In this document: piece by piece, positions 8,816 through 17,242 of the stretch
Layout of the letters: each line of letters starts with the position of its first letter
Numbering within the stretch: the stretch's first letter is position 1
NCBI GenBank assembly: GCA_003797895.1
Contig: RKQB01000002.1
Coordinates: 247,353-311,352 of the forward strand
Source: Cyclobacteriaceae bacterium YHN15
GTDB taxonomy: Bacteria; Bacteroidota; Bacteroidia; Cytophagales; Cyclobacteriaceae
Direction: 5' to 3'
Length of the DNA: 64,000 nt
Notes under the pieces: generated by a model
What the model was told of the DNA's origin: nothing
Seen by the model: the letters and a program-made list of their open reading frames with translations, nothing else
Databases searched by the model: none
Position numbers and translations under genes: made by a program

Positions 8816-9397
8816 TTAAAAATAAAGGTTTTTTACCCTTCCTTTTTTATCGGTTACTTTTACAAAGACATCTTTTAGGTCTATATTTTTAAAATTATAA
8901 ACTCTTGTAAAGGCCTCAGGTTCATCAATTTTATCCACATAAAGGCTCTTTCCATTTGAATCTGTGATCTGCACTTTCACGCCCGGTTCTTCCAATCCGA
9001 TTACCGTCAATTTGATTGATTCATCATCAATAACTTTTCCGTAAGCCATTAAGGGCAATGCCTTTGGAGCTGACTTAGTTTCTACAGTAAATACTTCTTT
9101 TTCCGAAAAGGGTTGATTGATATTGCTTTCAATCATCACCATGTATTCTCCCTCAGGTAGCTCAGAAAGGTCATAGGGAACCCTTAGATCGTTTTTAACA
9201 TGAAGCGTTTGTTGGTGTAACTTTTTGCCATCAGTGTCAAGAATAGCCAATCGTACTTTCCCTGCACCTTCCCTAAGCGTTACGCTTACTTTGTTATCTT
9301 TAGCTCTTACTTCAGCAAGTGCTTTTTCATTTGATGCGTTTGCATAGCTTGATACACCTAGTGTAGCTGCCAATGCCAATGTTAATAATGTTTTCAT
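8816..9397 (-). CDS. Secreted protein of unknown function with two beta-rich repeats
   Basis: A 193-residue exported protein. The ATG at 9397 starts a clean signal peptide (MKTLLTLALAATLGVSSYAN); the in-frame ATG 51 bases upstream adds a charged stretch that would spoil it. The mature part has two similar beta-rich halves, each with a strand pattern like VRLAILDTDGKKLHQ and VKVQITDSNGKSLYV, reminiscent of Ig-like or T9SS-sorting folds. The last residues (VKVTDKKGRVKNLYF) do not match a standard sorting motif well. No catalytic residues are visible. It is a single gene with a long AT-rich upstream region. Function is not recognised. Confidence 0.75.
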   Translation of the reverse strand: MKTLLTLALAATLGVSSYANASNEKALAEVRAKDNKVSVTLREGAGKVRLAILDTDGKKLHQQTLHVKNDLRVPYDLSELPEGEYMVMIESNINQPFSEKEVFTVETKSAPKALPLMAYGKVIDDESIKLTVIGLEEPGVKVQITDSNGKSLYVDKIDEPEAFTRVYNFKNIDLKDVFVKVTDKKGRVKNLYF

Positions 9398-9769
9398 AAT
9401 TGTGGTTTGTTTATGTTGGTACTCTTCTATATCCATCTTCTGTACCAAAAAAAAAATGACCTAAAAATCACTTTTCGGATTCGATCAAAGAATTCAAAAA
9501 ATTGTTAATTCATTCAATGCCAAGAGAATAATTGAAATTTGAAAACATCAAAAAGCTGTTTCAGTTTGATACAAACATGAAATAATTTGTTCGGTAACCG
9601 TACATAAATCCATGTTTTTAAGTTTATTTAATAAATCTGAAAGGTTGCATCAAACAGAAAAATTTATAAAAATTAAACTTCAATTTTTTCCAGATTTTTT
9701 TTTAGCCTTCATGATTGAAAAAGAAACCTGTACGCTGGTGTACAGGTTGTGTATTATTCCGATCAGAAA
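9398..9769. other. Long intergenic region with palindromes, no gene seen
   Basis: This 372-base AT-rich stretch has no credible coding frame. Near the 8816 gene it holds an inverted repeat TTGGTAC / GTACCAA (9416-9422 and 9442-9448). Further up lies GTTTG-ATA-CAAAC (9564-9576), flanked by TTTCA and TGAAA, and the short palindrome CGGTAACCG near 9593. The other end carries the terminator-like hairpin of the thioesterase gene. Some of these may be regulatory sites of the 8816 gene. Confidence 0.4.
9725..9748 (-). terminator. Terminator-like hairpin of the thioesterase gene
   Basis: AACCTGTAC and GTACAGGTT form a perfect 9-bp stem with a 6-base loop. On the minus strand it is followed by TCTTTTTC, a modest T tract. 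It sits about 20 bases beyond the stop of the gene at 9770. Confidence 0.65.
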
Positions 9770-10285
9770 TCAATCTTCCAGGAGTTTGTTTTTTAGTATC
9801 TTCACTCTTTCTCCTATGGTCATTTGGGAAATATCCAGATTTTCGCTGGTTGCTTTAAGGAAATCCAGGATAGCGCCTTCGTGGTCGGTAGATTTCCCTT
9901 CCTTGATGGTTACATAGCGCATGGTGGTCCACAATACAGTTTTAAGCTCTTTCTTGGAATCATCAGTCATATAGTATTCCAATACTACGGTATTATGGTT
10001 GTACCAAAGTAATCGGCTCATTATCCTAACCCACTCACCTACTCGTGCAGGCCTTACATAGGAAATATTATGATTGTATACTACCCACGCAGCTTTATAT
10101 TTTTGAATCATATCAAACATTTCTACGCCATACAATTTGGGAACCTGATCTTCTCGGGCATTAAAAAAATAATCAAAATACTTTGCATTGTTCAAGTGCC
10201 TCAAAGGATCACAGTCCTGAAAACGAATGACTACACGGCTTTCTGTCTCCTTAGGATAGTGTTTTTCGGGATTATATTCAAACAT
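9770..10285 (-). CDS. Acyl-CoA thioesterase, hotdog fold (4-hydroxybenzoyl-CoA type)
   Basis: A 171-residue cytoplasmic thioesterase of the hotdog fold that hydrolyses acyl-CoA to free acid. The segment RFQDCDPLRHLNNAKYFDYF (about residues 22-41) is the characteristic motif of the 4HBT/YbgC-like group, with the catalytic Asp in QDCDPL. The later part (YVRPARVGEWVRIMSRL, then LWTTMRYVTIKEGK) gives the remaining strands. Length is slightly longer than the 130-150 usual for YbgC. It is a single gene divergent from the pxp operon; substrate is unknown. Confidence 0.88.
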   Translation of the reverse strand: MFEYNPEKHYPKETESRVVIRFQDCDPLRHLNNAKYFDYFFNAREDQVPKLYGVEMFDMIQKYKAAWVVYNHNISYVRPARVGEWVRIMSRLLWYNHNTVVLEYYMTDDSKKELKTVLWTTMRYVTIKEGKSTDHEGAILDFLKATSENLDISQMTIGERVKILKNKLLED

Positions 10286-10379
10286 GTGTGATGTAATTTA
10301 GTGGACAATCAATACCAATTTAGCTAATTGGGAGGGATATAAAAGGCTTAAAGTTAATATTTCCATGAATTAAGTTGGA

Positions 10380-11177
10380 ATGTTTTTAATCATACTGAAT
10401 TTATCGTTGAATTCGTCCTGCTCTTCATTTTTGTTTTCTTATTTTCACCTTGTGGAGAACAGAAATATATTTGATATCAATTGCGACCTTGGGGAAGGTT
10501 TGGATAATGACGCCTTATTGATGCCCTATTTGAACAGCTGTAATATTGCCTGTGGAGCACATGCCGGTGATGAAAATACCATCAGAGAAAGCATTGTTCT
10601 AGCAAAAAAATATGGAGTAAAAATAGGGGCACATCCCTCCTTTCCTGATCGGTTGAATTTTGGAAGAAAGGTGATGAACATTGATGATGAGGAACTCAAA
10701 TTCTCCTTATTGCAACAGCTCAGGCTTTTTGACAGAATTTGCAGGGAGGAGGATGCTTTGCTACATCATATCAAACCTCATGGTGCATTGTATAATATTG
10801 CAGCAAAAGATTTTAATAAGGCTGCACTGATTGTCGATATTATCAAAACGTATTTTCCCGCAGTGATTCTATATTGTCCTCCCCTATCTTTAATGGAAGA
10901 GTTGGCCAATAAAGCCGCTGTTTCCATCATGAGGGAGGTGTTTGCAGACAGATCCTATCTACCGGATTTGTCCTTGGTAGACAGGAGTCATCCCAAAGCG
11001 CTACTGACAAATCCCGAGGAAGTACTGGTTCATGTTAAATACATGGTTGAAAGAAAGCAGATTAGAACCGTGGATGGAGTAATAAAATCTGCTGAAGCAG
11101 ACACGCTTTGCATACATGGAGACAATCCCTTTGCATTGGAAATATTGAAAACTATCAAAAAATACTTTAACTTTTAG
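10380..11177 (+). CDS. pxpA: 5-oxoprolinase subunit PxpA (LamB/YcsF family)
   Basis: A subunit of the ATP-dependent 5-oxoprolinase that opens 5-oxo-L-proline (pyroglutamate) to glutamate. Family marks are FDINCDLGEG, CNIACGAHAGD, GAHPSFPDRLNFGRK and HIKPHGALYN. The family normally begins right at the INCDLGEG segment, so the first 24 residues from the ATG at 10380 look like extra sequence; a GTG at 10452 would give a 241-residue protein closer to the family length. The start is therefore uncertain. It is first in a pxpA-pxpB-pxpC operon with only 3 bases before pxpB. No transporter gene accompanies the operon. Confidence 0.92.
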   Translation: MFLIILNLSLNSSCSSFLFSYFHLVENRNIFDINCDLGEGLDNDALLMPYLNSCNIACGAHAGDENTIRESIVLAKKYGVKIGAHPSFPDRLNFGRKVMNIDDEELKFSLLQQLRLFDRICREEDALLHHIKPHGALYNIAAKDFNKAALIVDIIKTYFPAVILYCPPLSLMEELANKAAVSIMREVFADRSYLPDLSLVDRSHPKALLTNPEEVLVHVKYMVERKQIRTVDGVIKSAEADTLCIHGDNPFALEILKTIKKYFNF

Positions 11178-11180
11178 TCA

Positions 11181-11891
11181 ATGGAAATCAGTTATTTTAG
11201 AACCCATTCGAAATTGTTTGAAATCATTTGGCCAAAGGAGATTTCCCAGTCAATCTTGAAGGAACAATTAATGGTAAAAGCATACCTTGAAAAAGAGTAT
11301 GCTGATGGAATAAAGGAAATCAGGATGGGCTTCAATACCCTTTCCATGAGATTGGTCATTGATATTTCCGATAAAGATTGTTTTGAATTGGTCGAGGAAA
11401 TCAAATCATCTCAATTGACTGATTTTGGATATCAGACGAAAACCTGGGAAATTCCCGTGTGTTATGATGAAATATTTGGCAAAGATTTGAATAACCTTTC
11501 AAAAATCCATAAAATAGCCGTTGAAGATATCATTCATATCCACTATTCAAAACCCTACACTTTACATTTTTATGGTTTTCTCCCAGGGTTTATGTATTTA
11601 GGAGGATTGGACGAAAGGTTATTTAGTCCAAGAAAAGAAAAGCCTGAAAGATTAATTCCCGCAGGGACAGTGGCCATTGGTGGACAGCAGACCGGGATTT
11701 ATCCCTCCGACAGTCCAGGTGGTTGGCATGCCATTGGCAAATCACCCATAAAGCTTTTTGATATCCGTCTTGATCCACCGTGTCCTGCAAATATTGGGGA
11801 TAAAATACGGTTCTTCCCTATCAATAAAGAGGAGTTTTATCAAATACAAAAAAAAGTACTTGGCGGCCAATATAGATTGAAACATGATTAA
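11181..11891 (+). CDS. pxpB: 5-oxoprolinase subunit PxpB (KipI-like)
   Basis: A 236-residue subunit of 5-oxoprolinase, of the carboxyltransferase domain C/D family that also includes KipI and allophanate hydrolase subunit 1. The conserved core is present: HFYGFLPGFMYLGGLDE (about residues 130-146), RLIPAGTVAIGGQQTGIYP and SPGGWHAIGKSPIKLFD. It follows pxpA by 3 bases and overlaps pxpC by 8, so the three subunits are made together. Together with PxpC it forms the phosphorylation/carboxyl-transfer-like half of the enzyme. Length is normal. Confidence 0.93.
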   Translation: MEISYFRTHSKLFEIIWPKEISQSILKEQLMVKAYLEKEYADGIKEIRMGFNTLSMRLVIDISDKDCFELVEEIKSSQLTDFGYQTKTWEIPVCYDEIFGKDLNNLSKIHKIAVEDIIHIHYSKPYTLHFYGFLPGFMYLGGLDERLFSPRKEKPERLIPAGTVAIGGQQTGIYPSDSPGGWHAIGKSPIKLFDIRLDPPCPANIGDKIRFFPINKEEFYQIQKKVLGGQYRLKHD

Positions 11892-12759
11892 AATCCCATC
11901 CTATATACATTTCATACAACCTGGACTCATGAGCAGTGTTCAGGATTTGGGAAGGTTTGGCGTAGCCCAATATGGTATTCCCTATTCAGGGGCTATGGAT
12001 AGATATGCTTTGGCTCAGGTGAATTTCATTCTTGGAAACCCAAAAGGAGCTGCTGCATTGGAAATGGCACACACCGGTCCGGAATTGGTTTTTGAAAGGG
12101 ATACACGAATTGTATTTGCAGGTGCTGAGGCTGACATTTATTTGAATGATAGACCTCTTAAATATGGCCATGTTACTGAAATCCTTGAAGATGATCATTT
12201 GGTAGTCAAAAAAATAAGGAAAGGCCAATGGCTTTACATGGGTATACAGGGCGGGTTTGAATCTGAATCTGTCTTTGGGAGTAAAAGTTGGTATAAGGGA
12301 ATTTCCCCAAGAGATAGGGTCGTCAAAGGGGACTCCATTTGCTACCTTTCTGAAGAGGAAAGATTTTATCCTCCTGTTGAAACCAATGCCAAGATCAGAT
12401 CTGATTGGTTCAGACCAAACCAGATCAATGTATATCCAGGACCGGAATGGCATAAACTATCAACCCTTCTTCATAATAGGATCTTAAAGAAAGCCTTCAC
12501 CATTTCCGAACTTATAAATAGGATGGCTTACCAATTGGACGAGGAAATTGCTAATGAATTGGATCCGATTTTAACTGCCCCGGTTTATCCAGGAACAATT
12601 CAATTGACGCCCTCAGGTAAGTTGATTATTTTGATGCGGGATGGGCAGGTTACCGGAGGTTATCCCCGTATTTTGCAGGTGGATAATATCTCATTGAATG
12701 TTTTAAGCCAGAAAAGGACAGGTGAAAAAATTAAGTTTAGCTTATTGGGTGAAATGTAG
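11884..12759 (+). CDS. pxpC: 5-oxoprolinase subunit PxpC (KipA-like, biotin-dependent carboxyltransferase family)
   Basis: The third subunit of 5-oxoprolinase, 291 residues. Family segments seen are MSSVQDLGRFGVAQYGIPYS, GAMDRYALAQVNFILGN, AALEMAHTGPEL and the late SELINRMAYQLDE, which corresponds to the usual SNRMGYRL-like motif. The C-terminal DGQVTGGYPRILQV is typical too. It begins inside the end of pxpB (8-base overlap) and closes the operon. A weak stem (GTAG...CTAC) just after the stop is not a convincing terminator. The window also codes for a gamma-glutamyltransferase at 40.3 kb; linking the two through 5-oxoproline is only a metabolic inference. Confidence 0.93.
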   Translation: MIKIPSYIHFIQPGLMSSVQDLGRFGVAQYGIPYSGAMDRYALAQVNFILGNPKGAAALEMAHTGPELVFERDTRIVFAGAEADIYLNDRPLKYGHVTEILEDDHLVVKKIRKGQWLYMGIQGGFESESVFGSKSWYKGISPRDRVVKGDSICYLSEEERFYPPVETNAKIRSDWFRPNQINVYPGPEWHKLSTLLHNRILKKAFTISELINRMAYQLDEEIANELDPILTAPVYPGTIQLTPSGKLIILMRDGQVTGGYPRILQVDNISLNVLSQKRTGEKIKFSLLGEM

Positions 12760-12924
12760 AAAAGCACCTTTTTATGCTACCTCCCATTTCCAAAATTTTT
12801 GATTTCAGGTATTATTGCGAAACCATATTCAGCATATTAAAATTTCAAAAAAACTGCCTGCTTTTTCTTTAATAAGCGGTTTTCAATTTCTATATTGTTG
12901 TTTTATAAAAATAAACTCAAGACC

Positions 12925-14439
12925 ATGAATGCACAGCTAGAAAAGCAGATTGTTGATCAGGGTATGTCCCTTGAAAAGGTAAAGGAACAGTTAAAGAATT
13001 TCAAGGAAGGGTTTCCCTTTTTGCCTATAGTAGAAGCTGCTACCATTGGCAATGGGATTAAAGTTCTGAATGAGGAGGAAATCAAATATTTTCAGGACAC
13101 TTACCCTTCTAAAGCAGCTCAAAAAAAGGTAATTAAGTTTGTCCCTGCCAGTGGAGCAGCTTCCCGTATGTTTAAGGACCTTTTTGCATTTCTAGAAGGG
13201 GATGGTGATATTTCCAAAAGTCCATTTGTCCAAAAATTCATGCAGAATCTTGATAAGTTTGCCTTTTACGATGACCTGGATGATAGTCTCCACAAAGTAG
13301 GTTCAGGTATTGCCAAAGCACTTGGAAATAAGCAATACCAATTGATTGTAAGTCATTTATTAAATGACAATGGACTTGGCTATGGCCTACTCCCTAAGGG
13401 TCTATTGAAATTCCACCATTATTCTGACCATGACAGAACTCCTACCTATGAGCACTTCATTGAAGGCGTGATGTATGGTTTGGGTTCAGGGAAAAAAGTC
13501 AGATTGCACTTTACTGTCTCCCCTGAGCATGAAGAGAAGTTTAGGGCTGAGGTAGCCAATATTCAACCAAAACTTGAAAAAGAGTTTGATGTTAAATTTG
13601 AAGTGGCCTATTCCCAACAGAAAAAGTCCACGGATACTATAGCGGTAAATATGGACAATACGCCATTTGTGGATGATGATGGCAGTATTTTGTTCAGACC
13701 TGCCGGGCATGGAGCATTATTGGAAAACCTAAATGAGATTGATGGAGATATAATCTTCATTAAAAATATTGACAATGAAGTTCCTGACAGATTAAAACCT
13801 GTTACCAAAGACTATAAAATAGCCATAGGTGGCCTATTGTTAAGTGTTCAGGAAAAGGTTTTCGCTGCGCTTAAAAAATTGGATGCAGGCATCAATCAAA
13901 GTTCCGTGGACCAGGCTGAAAGTGTATTCAGAAAGGATTTGGGGGGTAAGCTGCCTGGTTTTTATGAGACTTTGGGGTTGGAAGATAAAGGGAAATACCT
14001 GCATAATAAACTCAATAGACCAATCAGGGTTTGTGGGATGGTCAAAAATACCGGCGAACCCGGAGGCGGACCTTTTTGGGTAAAGGAAGATGATGCTTCC
14101 CTTTCCCTTCAGATTGCTGAAACTGCCCAGATCGATTTAGGTGACCCAAAACAGAAGGAAATATTCCAATCCTCCACCCATTTTAATCCAGTGGATCTGG
14201 TATGCGCCACAAAGGATTATAAAGGAAATAAATTTGATTTATTACAGTTCCGTGATATGAGGACAGGTTTCATTACTGAAAAATCAAAAAGTGGAAGAGA
14301 TCTCAAAGCTTTGGAATTGCCGGGATTATGGAATGGTTCTATGGCCGGTTGGAATACTATCTTCGTGGAAGTTCCCTTGATAACCTTTAATCCAGTAAAA
14401 ACTGTTAATGACTTATTGAGGGACGAGCATCAGAATTAA
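12925..14439 (+). CDS. DUF4301 family protein
   Basis: A 504-residue cytoplasmic protein of the DUF4301 family, which is found mainly in Bacteroidota and has no established function. The characteristic N-terminal block VIKFVPASGAASRMFKDLF is present (about residues 70-90), as are KGLLKFHHYSDHDRTPTYEH and RVCGMVKNTGEPGGGPFWV. These resemble nucleotide-sugar or phosphate binding loops, but that is conjecture. I start it at the ATG at 12925; a TTG 30 bases upstream gives a poor N-terminus. The gene stands alone between pxpC and a hairpin-rich gap. Confidence 0.85.
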   Translation: MNAQLEKQIVDQGMSLEKVKEQLKNFKEGFPFLPIVEAATIGNGIKVLNEEEIKYFQDTYPSKAAQKKVIKFVPASGAASRMFKDLFAFLEGDGDISKSPFVQKFMQNLDKFAFYDDLDDSLHKVGSGIAKALGNKQYQLIVSHLLNDNGLGYGLLPKGLLKFHHYSDHDRTPTYEHFIEGVMYGLGSGKKVRLHFTVSPEHEEKFRAEVANIQPKLEKEFDVKFEVAYSQQKKSTDTIAVNMDNTPFVDDDGSILFRPAGHGALLENLNEIDGDIIFIKNIDNEVPDRLKPVTKDYKIAIGGLLLSVQEKVFAALKKLDAGINQSSVDQAESVFRKDLGGKLPGFYETLGLEDKGKYLHNKLNRPIRVCGMVKNTGEPGGGPFWVKEDDASLSLQIAETAQIDLGDPKQKEIFQSSTHFNPVDLVCATKDYKGNKFDLLQFRDMRTGFITEKSKSGRDLKALELPGLWNGSMAGWNTIFVEVPLITFNPVKTVNDLLRDEHQN

Positions 14440-14802
14440 ATTCAGATTTACCCATCATTAAAAAAGGGATATAGGCACTTTTTGCCTTTTGAGAAGAAAT
14501 AAAAATATTGAGGTACCGGTCCAATTGGGTTGGTACCTCAGTCAGTTTTATAGTTCAAAAAAACGGAATCATAATTTTCTCTAATCGTTAATTTCAAAGG
14601 TCCCATGTTATTTTTTTCCGTATTTGGAACCAAAAGATGTTCGTTTAATCATGTATTCAATACTTCCTCTGTAGGAATCTATACTTGAACCAAAGGCATG
14701 ACGTGACTCTGAATATAGATTCTCTACCCTATTAAAATTCTGTTTAAATTTAAAAATTAAAGTTTATTGCACATAATATGTGATAATCCTAAAACGGAAA
14801 AA
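14440..14802. other. Structured convergent intergenic region, no gene seen
   Basis: This 363-base gap between convergent genes has no credible reading frame. It contains a hairpin at 14509-14540, a direct repeat GAACCAAA(A)G..ATG (14626-14639 and 14686-14700), and an inverted repeat GTAGGAATCTATA (14671-14683) / TATAGATTCTCTAC (14714-14727) that pairs over 13 positions with one bulged base. The middle segment could fold as RNA. Whether it is a non-coding RNA, a transcriptional trap or a decayed repeat cannot be settled here. Confidence 0.45.
14509..14540 (+). terminator. Hairpin, possible terminator of the DUF4301 gene
   Basis: TGAGGTACC and GGTACCTCA form a perfect 9-bp stem, and the enclosed CCAATTGG can pair again. 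It is followed by GTCAGTTTTA, a weak T tract, and lies 70 bases after the stop codon, so termination is plausible but not certain. Confidence 0.45.
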
Positions 14803-15723
14803 TTATATTCCCAAACTATCTGCCTTTTTTAACTGTTCCCTCAAATAGGCTTTTAACTCCTCTCCTTCCAATACTTTGATCTCTCCTGGCAATCCCAGAA
14901 TAAACCTTGCCAAACCGGGCAATTGAGGGATTTTTCCTTCGAAAAAGTATTGGTTTCTGTTCTTGGTATAGGTAAAGGGTTTTGCATCAGGATATTCTTC
15001 CATCATCAATTGATAGGCTTTTTTACTGAGTTTAAGGTGTACCGGAAACTGGTTTTTACCTGAAAAACCAAACAAACCTTGTTCTAAAGGCTTGTGAAAT
15101 GGCTGGTATTTAAAAGGTCTTGAAGTCAATAATATTTCTCCAATTCTTTCAATTTTAAACATTTTCATTTCTTTACTTTCCACTTCCAAAGCATAGATGG
15201 AGTCAAAATTGGTATTGAAGGCAACAGGTTCCACCAATCTGTCAGAAATAGAGTCAGAGCTTAAAGAATAATAATCTCTTAAAATTACCTGATTCTGATC
15301 TTTTATCGCTTGGGCAATAAGATCTACATAAATACCCAAGTTGGCATTGAAAAGCTGATTAACACTTTGCCTGAAATCTGACCGTATATTGATTTTTTGA
15401 AGGATAGAGTCTTTCAGTAGATTTTTTTTACTGCTTTTTGAAACCAGGTCATTCATAAACTGGATTTCTTCTTCATTGAAAGTGCCAAAAGCATAATCAT
15501 TTGGATTTTCCACCCTATCAACTATCCTGAATTTTGAATGTTTCTTCTCTATTTCAAAACCCAGCGCTTCCAACAATTTGAAATACCTATAAATGGTTCG
15601 TGGATCAGTCTCTAAAGATTCGGCCAATTTATGAACAGGCTTTCCAATGTTACTTCTTAATAAATTGATCAGCTTAAAAACTCTTAAAATCTTTTGCTGC
15701 TCTATATTATTTGATTTGGCCAT
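14803..15723 (-). CDS. WYL domain-containing transcriptional regulator
   Basis: A 306-residue DNA-binding protein. The N-terminal winged helix (about residues 8-65, with IGKPVHKLAESLETDPRTIY as helix-turn-helix) is of the DeoR-like type that precedes WYL domains. The middle (about residues 130-225, with VEPVAFNTNFDSIYALEVES and IERIGEILLTSRPF) corresponds to the WYL domain, a ligand sensor for nucleotides or nucleic acid. The literal W-Y-L triplet is not preserved. Such regulators often control DNA-repair or defence genes, but none of those lies adjacent here. It is monocistronic, so its target is unknown. Confidence 0.82.
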   Translation of the reverse strand: MAKSNNIEQQKILRVFKLINLLRSNIGKPVHKLAESLETDPRTIYRYFKLLEALGFEIEKKHSKFRIVDRVENPNDYAFGTFNEEEIQFMNDLVSKSSKKNLLKDSILQKINIRSDFRQSVNQLFNANLGIYVDLIAQAIKDQNQVILRDYYSLSSDSISDRLVEPVAFNTNFDSIYALEVESKEMKMFKIERIGEILLTSRPFKYQPFHKPLEQGLFGFSGKNQFPVHLKLSKKAYQLMMEEYPDAKPFTYTKNRNQYFFEGKIPQLPGLARFILGLPGEIKVLEGEELKAYLREQLKKADSLGI

Positions 15724-15803
15724 CTGTATAAAATTAAAGCCAAAAGGTACAAATTAAGGCCGTATTATTATAAATATAGACACAAAATGTCAGGAAAAAA
15801 CAA

Positions 15804-16685
15804 TCAATTTGATTGTTTTTTCCTCCCTGTTGCAAAGACGCGGTTCACATTAAAACCTAACCTGAACTGTTCGCCAGGTACACCATTACCGCCAGCTAAG
15901 AGGTACTGTTCATTCAACATTTGGGAGGTTACAAAATACATCTGAAAAACATGCCCTCCTGCTTCCAGGTCTATGCCCAAACCAAGGTTATTCCTTAAAT
16001 CATTGTTTAAATTCGGAATCCATTGTAGGGTCAAAGAACTTTTTCCGGTAATTTTATACTTTCCGCTTAAGCCCAGCGCTAAGTATAGATTTTGATCTCC
16101 CTCAATTAAAAAAATCGGATTGGGATCTACAAAATAGGCCATCATAGGAGAAATTTGAATACTGATTTTATCGGAAAATTTTCTGGCAGCCATCATCTGA
16201 AATGCAAAACTGCTTCTTTCAGCAAAATTTGGATTGGACTCAGCTAAAAAAGAATAATCGGAGGTGTTTATACCCGCACCTCCCATAAAAGAAAGAGAAA
16301 TCGGTATTTTGTTATCTTGTGTTTGTTTCAACAAATGATACCTTCCGTAAAGGTTATATATTTTATCCCTGCTCTGTCTTGAAGCACCTAGGGAAAATTT
16401 ATCGCTAAAGGCATACTCAAATGAAAATTGTATTACAGCCCCATTATCCAACCCATACAAATTACGGAATCCCCCATCTAAGGTGCCAAATGTATGCATG
16501 ATGGCAAAGTGAAGCGTTTTTTTATCCAAAGGCTCCACGGTGAGGAGATTGATGTGTCTTGGAGCATGAAAAGTCAAATCCACTTCCTGGGATTCATTGA
16601 CCAGCGTCCTTACCAATTGGGCATGGGAAATTTGACTGCTGAAAAAAAACAACAAGGCTACAAACAAGGACTTTTTCATAGGCAT
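15804..16685 (-). CDS. DUF5777 family outer-membrane beta-barrel protein
   Basis: A 293-residue exported protein with an N-terminal signal peptide (MPMKKSLFVALLFFFSSQIS, then HAQ). The conserved early block HTFGTLDGGFRNLYGLDNGA is typical of DUF5777 beta-barrels. The rest alternates amphipathic strands rich in aromatic and Gly residues (FSLGASRQSRDKIYNLYGRY, SSLTLQWIPNLNNDLRNNLG), as expected for an outer-membrane barrel. It starts 5 bases after the YceI stop, last in the Rieske-YceI-DUF5777 operon. A transport or adhesion role for the operon product is possible; no function is established. Confidence 0.82.
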   Translation of the reverse strand: MPMKKSLFVALLFFFSSQISHAQLVRTLVNESQEVDLTFHAPRHINLLTVEPLDKKTLHFAIMHTFGTLDGGFRNLYGLDNGAVIQFSFEYAFSDKFSLGASRQSRDKIYNLYGRYHLLKQTQDNKIPISLSFMGGAGINTSDYSFLAESNPNFAERSSFAFQMMAARKFSDKISIQISPMMAYFVDPNPIFLIEGDQNLYLALGLSGKYKITGKSSLTLQWIPNLNNDLRNNLGLGIDLEAGGHVFQMYFVTSQMLNEQYLLAGGNGVPGEQFRLGFNVNRVFATGRKKQSN

Positions 16686-16690
16686 TTACT

Positions 16691-17242
16691 TTATTTCTTA
16701 GGCAATATGGCTGAAATAGTAACTTCCTGCTCTTCAGCCAATTCATAAAACATGACTTTGGGAATGTCAATCTTGTAATCGCTTAACAAAACGCTGAAAT
16801 TTGCTTCCAGTTGAATTTGATCCGCTTTAATTTTAGTAAGGTATCCCTTGACTTCAATTTCTTTTTCAACTCCGTGAATTTTGAATAAACCAATGGCGTT
16901 AACTTCCATTTTTTGACCTTCTTGTAAATCAGGGACCGATCTCATTTTTCCGGTGAACTCCGCAAATGGATATTTCTTGGTTTCCAGGTAATTCTCTCTC
17001 ATATGACGATCCCTCAATCCAATGCCTGTTTGGATTGTATTGAGATCTACATAAAAATCCAACAAGTTATTTTCAAGGTCAACTAACCCATTCAGCTGTT
17101 TGGATTCTCCGGTAAACTCACTCAAAGATGCTTTTGATAAAAAAACCAGTTTTCCTTCCTTGGTCAGATATTCCTGGCCAAAGGAAAAATTTTCCTGAAA
17201 AAAGAAACATGTAAAAATTATGCTGAACAATAAATTTTTCAT
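16691..17242 (-). CDS. YceI family periplasmic protein
   Basis: A 183-residue exported lipocalin-like protein. After a signal peptide (MKNLLFSIIFTCFFFQENFS, then FGQ) it shows YceI features: a conserved IGLRDRHMRENYLETKKYPF segment and a beta-barrel ending in VKGYLTKIKADQIQLEANFS. Structurally characterised YceI proteins bind polyisoprenoids or quinone-like lipids in a hydrophobic pocket. Its start overlaps the Rieske stop by 4 bases and the DUF5777 barrel follows after 5, so three envelope proteins are made as one unit. A lipid or quinone partner for the Rieske protein is an inference from this context. Confidence 0.9.
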   Translation of the reverse strand: MKNLLFSIIFTCFFFQENFSFGQEYLTKEGKLVFLSKASLSEFTGESKQLNGLVDLENNLLDFYVDLNTIQTGIGLRDRHMRENYLETKKYPFAEFTGKMRSVPDLQEGQKMEVNAIGLFKIHGVEKEIEVKGYLTKIKADQIQLEANFSVLLSDYKIDIPKVMFYELAEEQEVTISAILPKK

